5,525 nucleotides of DNA from NCBI GenBank assembly GCA_002329625.1, contig DCTP01000087.1, forward strand, positions 4,355 through 9,879, in the 5' to 3' direction. This stretch comes from Leptolinea sp. UBA1437. Lineage in GTDB: Bacteria; Chloroflexota; Anaerolineae; Anaerolineales; Anaerolineaceae. The notes under the pieces were generated by a model. The model saw only the letters and a program-made list of their open reading frames with translations. It did not search any database and had not been told where the DNA came from. Shown here in pieces: positions 1 to 5,260 of this stretch. The first letter of the stretch is position 1. Every line of letters begins with the position of its first letter. The position numbers were made by a program, and so were the translations under genes.

Positions 1-753
1 AGTCCTCAATATACCGATCAGGGAAATTGGTTCTCCACTGAAATCCAAAATGCAGATGAAATGAATCGAGACATCAGCCCTTATGGAGCAATCCATATGA
101 GTGATAATGTCAGTGAATGGGTAAATGATTTTTTCAGTCCGACATTCACAACGGCAACCGAATATCAAAACCCGCAAGGACCTGTCAGCGGAGCCATGCG
201 GACGGTCAAAGGAGGGGCAGCGACCAATCAAGATCCTGAAATCGCTTCGTTTGTTTTCAACCGTTGGAGTGCCGATCCGATCCGTCCACAGGATTACGGA
301 TTCCGGTGTGCTGTCAGCGATTCCGATCAAATTCAAGAGAAAGCCGATGGTTCGGAAAAGCCGGTCCCGATTTCACCTCTCGGAACCATTCCGGAAACCG
401 GTTGTGAAAATCGAATCGGTTTTGTAGCCGATATAACAATTCCGGACGGAACGCCTGTTCATGCAAATGAAATCATCACAAAAACGTGGCGGTTAAAGAA
501 TATCGGCACCTGTACGATTACAAAAAATTACAAAATTGTCTGGGCGGATACAACTTTTGTGAATCCCCAAAAATTATTTGATTTCAATACCGAAATTCTT
601 CCCGGGGAAGAAAAGGAAGTAAGTATCACTTTCCCCGTTATTGGTAACGGGAAAACCCGAATTAATTTTAAATTTGCCGGGTTGGACGGTGTTCCGTTCC
701 AACTGGGCGAGAGAGGCCGCGGAGCATTCTGGATTGAATATGTGATCCAATAA
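1..753 (+). CDS. FGE-like (SUMF1) domain protein with C-terminal NBR1 (FW) Ig-like domain, 5' partial
   Basis: The frame is open from base 1, so this is the last 250 residues of a longer protein; the ATG at 61 is internal. Residues 1-105 match the end of a formylglycine-generating-enzyme/sulfatase-modifying fold: an 'HMSDNVSEWVNDFF' segment (consensus DMxGNVxEWxxDxY), an NPQGP turn, 'RTVKGG', then 'YGFRCAV'. The catalytic cysteine pair of true FGE, expected before the GFR motif, is absent; that stretch reads 'SFVFNRWSA'. I therefore infer a binding or structural domain, not a sulfatase activator. After a spacer of about 30 residues, residues 138-250 match the NBR1 four-tryptophan Ig-like domain: 'FVADITIPDGT', 'TKTWRLKNIGTC', 'LPGEEKEVSITF' and a terminal 'GAFWIEYVI'. 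Two of the usual tryptophans are kept; two are Ile (CTITK) and Phe (FKFAG). In Chloroflexota such FW domains sit on surface or signalling proteins, often near Ser/Thr kinases. The N-terminus, any signal peptide and the ligand are outside the window. Confidence 0.85.
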   Translation, partial: SPQYTDQGNWFSTEIQNADEMNRDISPYGAIHMSDNVSEWVNDFFSPTFTTATEYQNPQGPVSGAMRTVKGGAATNQDPEIASFVFNRWSADPIRPQDYGFRCAVSDSDQIQEKADGSEKPVPISPLGTIPETGCENRIGFVADITIPDGTPVHANEIITKTWRLKNIGTCTITKNYKIVWADTTFVNPQKLFDFNTEILPGEEKEVSITFPVIGNGKTRINFKFAGLDGVPFQLGERGRGAFWIEYVIQ

Positions 754-793
754 AAAAGAATCGACTTCCTCAAGAGACCCCATTCTTTTTTTT
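752..793 (+). terminator. Rho-independent-like terminator after the FGE/NBR1 gene
   Basis: The sequence AAAAAAGAAT (752-761), starting inside the stop codon, is the exact reverse complement of ATTCTTTTTT (782-791), and the T run continues to 793 (eight T). The stem is A/U-rich with a loop of about 20 nt and little GC at its base, so it is a weak or bidirectional-type terminator. A competing pairing exists: GAATCGA (758-764) with TCGATTC (793-799). The position, directly after a stop and before a new promoter candidate, supports a terminator. Confidence 0.5.
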
Positions 794-800
794 CGATTCG

Positions 801-834
801 GATCAGTTATAATCGCATTGTCGAAGGACTGATC
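801..834. repeat. 7-bp inverted repeat flanking the -10 box
   Basis: GATCAGT (801-807) and ACTGATC (828-834) are perfect reverse complements separated by 20 bases that include the TATAAT and the predicted start of transcription. This could be an operator half-site pair or a small hairpin. A 7-bp dyad in an intergenic region can also arise by chance, so the function is inference. Confidence 0.35.
808..813 (+). promoter_or_regulatory. Candidate -10 box for the FAD oxidoreductase gene
   Basis: A perfect TATAAT lies 60 bases before the ATG at 874, which would put a transcription start near 820 and leave a leader of about 50 nt. No good TTGACA-like -35 is visible at 16-18 bp upstream; that position is occupied by the T run of the preceding terminator (785-791). 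The box sits in the loop of a perfect 7-bp inverted repeat (801-807 and 828-834). Confidence 0.4.
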
Positions 835-873
835 GAACAATGACGAGATCAAAATAATGTATCCGGAAGCAAT

Positions 874-2451
874 ATGACAGAAAACCAATCAAAGAAAAAC
901 ATAATTATTATCGGCGCAGGCCCGGCAGGATTGACAGCCGCATTTGAACTTCTCAGACAAGAACCGGAATCTTATAACGTTACCGTTTTGGAAGAATCCG
1001 ATGCCATCGGCGGTATTTCTCGAACCGTTCAATATAACGGCAATCGTATGGATATCGGGGGACATCGTTTTTTCTCGAAAGATCAACGGGTGATGGATTG
1101 GTGGAAAGAACGAATGCCAATACAGGGAAGCCCTTCCAAGGATGATATTCTGACACATACTGCAAAACCGTTGGCTCCAAAAGGTCCAGATCCAGAAAAA
1201 GAAGATATTGTCATGCTTTTTCGCAATCGCGTTTCCAGAATTTATTATCTGAAGAAATTTTTTGACTATCCGATTTCATTAAAAGCCCAAACTTTTATCA
1301 ATATGGGGTTAAAAAATACGCTGATATCCGGTTCCAGTTATTTGGTTTCCGTTTTCCATAAATTACCGGAGACTTCACTCGAGAATTTTTACCGCAATCG
1401 ATTCGGAAAAAAATTGTATTCGATGTTCTTTGAAAATTATACGGAAAAAGTCTGGGGCAGACATCCTTCGGAAATCTCCGCCGATTGGGGGGCTCAACGG
1501 GTTAAAGGATTGTCCGTCACAAAAATTATCATTGATATGTTTTCAAAATTTTTGCCGGCTCCCTTGAAAAAGAACCGACCGGTTGAGACTTCACTGATCG
1601 AACAATTCTGGTATCCGAAATTTGGACCCGGCCAGCTTTGGGAACTTACAGCGGATCAGATCACCCAAATGGGAGGTATCATCCGAAAAAATTGCCAAGT
1701 AACCGGTATCAAACTCGTAAACAATCAAGTACAAGCGGTGACGGTTATTGAAAACGGAGAACAAAAGGAAATCGAAGGCGATATTTTTCTCTCCAGTATG
1801 CCATTAAAGGATTTGGTAGTAGGAATGGGTTCGACAGTTCCCGATGAAATAACGAGAATCGCAAAAGGATTGCCTTACCGGGACTTTATTACCGTCGGTT
1901 TGATTCTTTCGGATCTGAAACTGAAAAACCAAACGAAAATCGTCACTCCTTATAACCGGATCCCGGATTGCTGGATTTATATTCAGGAATCGAATGTAAA
2001 GATGGGGAGGATGCAGATTTTCAATAATTGGTCCCCTTATATGGTGGAGGACTTTGAACACACGATCGGGGTGGGACTTGAATATTTCTGTACAGAAGGT
2101 GATTCGATGTGGACGATGCCTGATGATGAATTCATTCAGTTCGCGGTTCAAGAGTTAGTTTCGATGGATATTATCGATAAGGATTCCGTCAAAGAAGCCC
2201 ATGTTGAGCATGTAAAAAAGGCTTACCCGGCTTATTTTGACACATATGATCAGATCGATGTCTTGATTGATTGGTTAAATCAAATCGATAATCTGTATTG
2301 CATCGGACGAAATGGTCAGCATCGCTATAATAATTCCGATCATTCGATGGCAACGGCATTCGAAGCGGTTAGGAATATTCGCGGAAATATCCGATCCAGA
2401 GAAAATATTTGGAATGTAAATACCGAAAAAGTTTATCACGAAACAGCATAA
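874..2451 (+). CDS. NAD(P)/FAD-dependent oxidoreductase, UDP-galactopyranose mutase/amine-oxidase-like
   Basis: A complete 525-residue flavoprotein. The N-terminus has a textbook dinucleotide-binding fold: beta strand 'NIIIIGAGPAGL' (GxGxxG at 14-19) and, about 25 residues on, 'VTVLEE' whose Glu (40/41) should hold the FAD ribose. A second FAD motif follows, 'IGGISRT' (45-51), with 'DIGGHRFFSK' (60-69). The middle carries 'YTEKVWGRHPSEIS' (189-202) and 'QRVKGLS' (208-214), typical of the subgroup related to UDP-galactopyranose mutase and HemY-like oxidoreductases (COG1232). The C-terminus closes the FAD site with 'LYCIGRNGQHRYNNSDHSM' (474-492). Length is normal for the family, and no transmembrane segment is obvious. 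Relatives are common in polysaccharide and lipid-linked sugar loci, but the substrate cannot be read from sequence and I do not call it Glf. The ATG is preceded by a modest GGAAG (865-869) at a short 4-nt spacing. It is probably transcribed alone and converges on the MurJ gene 14 bp downstream. Confidence 0.88.
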   Translation: MTENQSKKNIIIIGAGPAGLTAAFELLRQEPESYNVTVLEESDAIGGISRTVQYNGNRMDIGGHRFFSKDQRVMDWWKERMPIQGSPSKDDILTHTAKPLAPKGPDPEKEDIVMLFRNRVSRIYYLKKFFDYPISLKAQTFINMGLKNTLISGSSYLVSVFHKLPETSLENFYRNRFGKKLYSMFFENYTEKVWGRHPSEISADWGAQRVKGLSVTKIIIDMFSKFLPAPLKKNRPVETSLIEQFWYPKFGPGQLWELTADQITQMGGIIRKNCQVTGIKLVNNQVQAVTVIENGEQKEIEGDIFLSSMPLKDLVVGMGSTVPDEITRIAKGLPYRDFITVGLILSDLKLKNQTKIVTPYNRIPDCWIYIQESNVKMGRMQIFNNWSPYMVEDFEHTIGVGLEYFCTEGDSMWTMPDDEFIQFAVQELVSMDIIDKDSVKEAHVEHVKKAYPAYFDTYDQIDVLIDWLNQIDNLYCIGRNGQHRYNNSDHSMATAFEAVRNIRGNIRSRENIWNVNTEKVYHETA

Positions 2452-2465
2452 GCGGAAATGCAAGG

Positions 2466-4052
2466 CTAAATATGAATCAGTCTTCGAATGGAAGATAATT
2501 CTTCCACTTTGAAAATGAAACACATTCCCGCATAAACCGATACACCAAGGATTACTCCGACGATTACAATCATTAAGTTGGAAGACCCGACGCTGAATCG
2601 AATCCAAACTTCCAAAACAATTACCATTAAAGCCGCAGAGACGGCGCTTTGCATTAACGCCTGCAAGATTCGTTTTCCTTCCAAACCATACAATTTTCGC
2701 CGCATCAGAGTCAATAGAGTCGTCATCTCTAATCCCGTCGCAATCGTATTAGCCAAAGCCAACCCACCGTGCGGCATCCAACCCAAACTTCGAAACAAAC
2801 GAGACAACAGGATGCTGAGTCCCATATTCAGCAACATGGCGATTAAAAGGACCAAAACGGGTGTCTTTGTATCATGAATGGCATAAAAAGCCCGGGAAAT
2901 TACTTCGACAACACAATGAAAGATCAAGCCGGAACTATACCAAGCCAATGCCCAATACACCATCGCCGTCATCTCAGAATTAAATGCCCGACGTTCAAAG
3001 ATCAGACTGACTAGCGGTTTGCCCAATAAAATCAATCCGCAAGCTGCCGGCAACGCCAACAAAATGACAAATCGTAACATTGAAGCCAACGCATTGCGCA
3101 TCTCATCCAATTCTCCTCTCGCCGCTTGCACCGAAAACATCGGCAATGATACCGTCGCAACGGATTGGGCGATTGCCGCCTGAGGCATAAGCATCAGAGA
3201 AAGCCCCCACGTGACCGCGGAAATCGATCCAGCCGGCAAAAAGGAAGCGATGAAATTGTTTACCAAAAAATTCAGTTGGACTGCAGACGCACCGATCTGG
3301 CGAGGGATCATCAATTTGATGACATTGCGAACCCGATAGTCTCTCAAACCCAATGAAAAAGAATAGCGTTTCCCTTCCAGCGACAATAATTGGGGAATTT
3401 GAACGAGAAGGTGAAGAAAAGAGCCGATAACCGCCCCCAATGCCAATCCCTTAATTCCCAACGGTTTTTTCAGAAAGACGACTCCGAAAATAATTCCAAG
3501 CTGATACATTGCAGGAGCTAAGCCCGGCACGAGAAAATGATGATGGGTATTCAATATTCCCATCACCAATCCGCTCAAGCCGAAAATGATTACTGAGGGT
3601 AATTGAATTCGAAGCAGCGAGACAGTCAAATCTTGCAGATGCGGATCATTTAAAGAAAAACCCGGGACCAAAAAATAACGCACAATCTGAGGAGCAAAAA
3701 TAAAACAAGCAATGCTGATCAACAATAGGATAATTGTCAGCAGATTCGCGATATCGGAGGCTAATTTCCAAGCACTTTGTTCCTCTTTCTGATCGAGCAA
3801 AGAACTGAACCAAGGGACAAAAGCACTTGCCAAAGCTCCCCCGGCAACGAGATTGAAAAGAGTTTCCGTAAGACGATTGGAAGCCAAAAAAGCATCCACT
3901 TCGGCGGAAGCCCCGAATGCGGCTCCCATCAAACCTTTGGAAATCAAGCCGATTATCTGAGAGAGGATCATCGCCCCCGCCAGTATTGTCGCCGATTTCA
4001 TAAATGTTTGTTTGGGTTCTGAAGTTTGTTCCATCGCAATTGATTCTATCAT
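2466..4052 (-). CDS. murJ: MurJ/MviN-family lipid II flippase (polytopic membrane protein)
   Basis: A MOP-superfamily flippase; the characterised family member moves the lipid-linked peptidoglycan precursor lipid II across the inner membrane. From the ATG at 4050-4052 it has 528 residues with about 14 hydrophobic helices, close to E. coli MurJ (511). Recognisable blocks (this numbering) are 'SQIIGLISKGLMGAAFGAS' at 31-49 with Asp53 in 'EVDAFLAS', 'LFNLVAGGALASAFVP' at 65-80, 'GILNTHHHFLVPGLAP' at 165-180, 'MIPRQIGASAVQLN' at 248-261 and 'SRAFYAIHDTKTPV' at 386-399. By memory alignment, E. coli Arg24, Arg52 and Arg270 are replaced by Ser, Phe and Ser, while Asp39 is kept (Asp53 here). The start is uncertain. 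The frame opens at a GTG (4104-4106, 546 residues), and an ATG at 4032-4034 (522 residues) gives the most family-like N-terminus. None has a strong Shine-Dalgarno; a GAGAG lies 11 nt before 4052. The alternative is a relative that moves another polyprenyl-linked glycan. Confidence 0.88.
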   Translation of the reverse strand: MIESIAMEQTSEPKQTFMKSATILAGAMILSQIIGLISKGLMGAAFGASAEVDAFLASNRLTETLFNLVAGGALASAFVPWFSSLLDQKEEQSAWKLASDIANLLTIILLLISIACFIFAPQIVRYFLVPGFSLNDPHLQDLTVSLLRIQLPSVIIFGLSGLVMGILNTHHHFLVPGLAPAMYQLGIIFGVVFLKKPLGIKGLALGAVIGSFLHLLVQIPQLLSLEGKRYSFSLGLRDYRVRNVIKLMIPRQIGASAVQLNFLVNNFIASFLPAGSISAVTWGLSLMLMPQAAIAQSVATVSLPMFSVQAARGELDEMRNALASMLRFVILLALPAACGLILLGKPLVSLIFERRAFNSEMTAMVYWALAWYSSGLIFHCVVEVISRAFYAIHDTKTPVLVLLIAMLLNMGLSILLSRLFRSLGWMPHGGLALANTIATGLEMTTLLTLMRRKLYGLEGKRILQALMQSAVSAALMVIVLEVWIRFSVGSSNLMIVIVGVILGVSVYAGMCFIFKVEELSSIRRLIHI

Positions 4053-4128
4053 GAAGGGAAGAACTCTCGAAAAGTTTATTCCGGCTTGAACGCTCTCATA
4101 ACTCACGTCTTAAAGAACAAGATAACCT

Positions 4129-4134
4129 TATAAT
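4129..4134 (+). promoter_or_regulatory. Candidate -10 box for the small membrane protein gene
   Basis: A perfect TATAAT lies 39 bases before the ATG at 4173, in the divergent gap between the flippase gene and this gene. It predicts a start of transcription near 4141 and a leader of about 30 nt. No convincing -35 is present at the usual spacing. The reverse-strand promoter of the flippase should lie in the same AT-rich 60-100 bp, but I could not identify it with confidence. Confidence 0.4.
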
Positions 4135-4172
4135 TAGCCCATCAAAAAAAGAAATAAGAAACGGTAAATTCT

Positions 4173-4559
4173 ATGAAAAATCCTTTGGTAATTTGTTGTA
4201 TTCTCGGAATTCTTATCGGGTATTTATTAGGGGGAGAAAAATATCTGACTTACGGTATGGTCGGCGGATTATTGGTCGGATATCTGTTGGACGAAAGAAA
4301 CCGGTCAGCGGCTAAGAAAAAATCGACTTCCGCGACCCGACACGAATCAATCGATGTTTCGGAACCGACAGACAAAACTGCTCATTCCAATGTTTCAGCC
4401 GAAACGAACAAACCATTACCGGAACAGACACCCGATTATCCGATCAAGACAATTTCCGCAAACGGAACATCCGTTCCCCGGATGAACGATGAACAGGTCG
4501 ATGATGTGGTTGCCCGGGCACGGGAAGAGATCGCAAAAAATAAAGAGCAAAATAATTAA
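4173..4559 (+). CDS. Small membrane protein with two glycine-rich helices and charged C-terminal tail, unknown function
   Basis: A complete 128-residue protein that I do not recognise. Two hydrophobic segments, about 4-20 ('PLVICCILGILIGYLLG') and 25-39 ('LTYGMVGGLLVGYLL'), are joined by a tiny 'GEKY' turn and look like a helical hairpin. Both end in the same pattern, I/V-G-Y-L-L, suggesting internal duplication or packing through Gly. A basic cluster follows (41-50, 'ERNRSAAKKK'), which by the positive-inside rule places the tail in the cytoplasm. Residues 51-103 are Ser/Thr/Pro-rich and probably disordered. The last 25 residues ('MNDEQVDDVVARAREEIAK') look like a short amphipathic, acidic helix. 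Cys8-Cys9 are within the first helix and do not fit a lipobox. There is no strong Shine-Dalgarno, only AAGAAACGG about 10 nt upstream. It is divergent from the flippase gene; its stop overlaps that of the next gene on the other strand (TTAA, 4556-4559). A real gene is supported by the TATAAT, the compact spacing and the sensible membrane topology. Confidence 0.72.
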   Translation: MKNPLVICCILGILIGYLLGGEKYLTYGMVGGLLVGYLLDERNRSAAKKKSTSATRHESIDVSEPTDKTAHSNVSAETNKPLPEQTPDYPIKTISANGTSVPRMNDEQVDDVVARAREEIAKNKEQNN

Positions 4560-5260
4560 TGGCGTTGAATCGGCAGCGGAATTCGGACTTCACATAACGG
4601 TTCTTCATCGTTTTCCGTCAGCGGCGTAAAAATCAGTTCAAAATTGGTCATCTCCGGGTGAACATCAAAGATCAAGAAAGTCTCAAGCCCGTTTTTCCCG
4701 ATTTTCGAATTCAGATTGGGAGTTTCCCATCTGGAATTTGCGTAATCAGAATTACCGCGGTCCAACATGATCGTAACACTCCGGCCGTATAAGGAACCGG
4801 AAATTGTAAAAGATTCACTCTTTAAAGGCCCAATCGTATCATTGGTAAGGCTTCGCATTCCCAAATAAACCATCAAAAACCGGCCGATCGGAAAATGCTC
4901 GGATAAGGTCGCCTGAATTTTCGGGACCATATAAGTGAGTTTGACACTCATTTTTTCACCACAAAGAATTTCTTGGTCCAGAGCGACGGGAACCAATCCG
5001 GTAGGTGAAAGATAGGGTGTGACAGTGACATAAGCGATTTGCAACTTCTCCGCAGTAGGGCTTTCAGTCGGAACAATTTGTGTCGGGGATTCTGTCGGAA
5101 TCGGAAAGGTATAAGTCGGAAGCGCCGTATAGGTCGGAGCCGGGGTATATGTCGGTAACGGAGTAAGCGTTGAAAGGTTCACGCTACTCTGTGCCGAAGC
5201 GGATCGAAAGATGCCGATGAACAAAATCCCCGCCCAGATGATCGCGCTTTTCATGTTCAT
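4556..5260 (-). CDS. Secreted protein: signal peptide, Thr/Pro-rich spacer, DUF4352-like beta domain
   Basis: A complete 234-residue exported protein. Residues 1-23 form a Sec signal peptide: Lys4, a hydrophobic core at 6-18, and an 'ASA' cleavage site before Gln24. Residues 30-72 are an extended Thr/Pro/Tyr spacer with three 6-residue units (LPTYTP, APTYTA, LPTYTF) and two 'PTESPT' units, typical of surface-protein stalks in Anaerolineae. Residues 93-230 form one globular beta-rich domain resembling the DUF4352/telomeric-repeat-binding-factor-like Ig fold: a 'RFLMVYLGMRSLTND' strand where that family has its conserved N-x-s/t turn, a 'GLETFLIFDV' strand and 'TNFELIFTPL' near the end. The mature protein has only two cysteines (100 and 223), which may form a disulfide linking the two ends of the domain; that is inference. 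The start is the ATG at 5258-5260, 5 nt after a strong GGAGGT, overlapping the stop of the upstream paralogue as ATGA. No anchor or LPxTG-like signal is visible. The function is unknown; an extracellular ligand-binding or adhesive role is a guess. Confidence 0.82.
   Translation of the reverse strand: MNMKSAIIWAGILFIGIFRSASAQSSVNLSTLTPLPTYTPAPTYTALPTYTFPIPTESPTQIVPTESPTAEKLQIAYVTVTPYLSPTGLVPVALDQEILCGEKMSVKLTYMVPKIQATLSEHFPIGRFLMVYLGMRSLTNDTIGPLKSESFTISGSLYGRSVTIMLDRGNSDYANSRWETPNLNSKIGKNGLETFLIFDVHPEMTNFELIFTPLTENDEEPLCEVRIPLPIQRH
5045..5098 (-). repeat. Two tandem 27-bp units encoding PTESPTxxx
   Basis: Residues 55-63 and 64-72 of the secreted protein repeat the 9-residue pattern PTESPT plus three variable residues (QIV, then AEK). 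They continue the stalk directly after the PTYT units and add negative charge (Glu) to it. Confidence 0.65.
5105..5158 (-). repeat. Three tandem 18-bp units encoding (L/A)PTYTx
   Basis: Reverse-strand codons for residues 35-52 of the secreted protein form three adjacent 18-bp units with the shared core x-P-T-Y-T-x. The Pro codon is CCG in every unit and the Tyr codon TAT in every unit, while the first Thr codon varies (ACA, ACC, ACT). Length change by slippage or unequal recombination is possible. The repeat lies in the stalk, not in the folded domain. Confidence 0.8.

Noticed and set aside
125..427. Alternative plus-strand frame within the FGE-like region
   Set aside because: It is the +1-shifted shadow of the FGE-like domain, basic and low in motif content.
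1..753. Eukaryotic contamination because of the NBR1-type domain
   Set aside because: FW domains are known in bacteria, notably Chloroflexota, and the surrounding genes are tightly packed, intron-free and bacterial.
574..888. Reverse-strand frame covering the 754-873 intergenic gap
   Set aside because: It runs through the FW domain and terminator in antisense with no domain or ribosome site; the gap is better explained by terminator plus promoter.
1804..2151. 115-residue reverse-strand open frame inside the flavoprotein gene
   Set aside because: It lies wholly antisense to a well-supported enzyme, has no recognisable domain and shows a His/Arg/Ile-rich composition typical of a shadow frame.
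874..2451. Calling the flavoprotein UDP-galactopyranose mutase (glf) or protoporphyrinogen oxidase
   Set aside because: The FAD motifs fit the wider superfamily, but I cannot see residues diagnostic of either activity, and 525 residues is longer than typical Glf.
2275..2607. 110-residue reverse-strand frame spanning the convergent junction
   Set aside because: It overlaps both the flavoprotein end and the flippase C-terminus in the wrong frames; both of those are clear family members.
4185..4200. Lipobox at Cys8-Cys9 of the small membrane protein
   Set aside because: The residue before Cys8 is Ile rather than Gly/Ala/Ser, the cysteines sit mid-helix, and the segment lacks signal-peptide layout.
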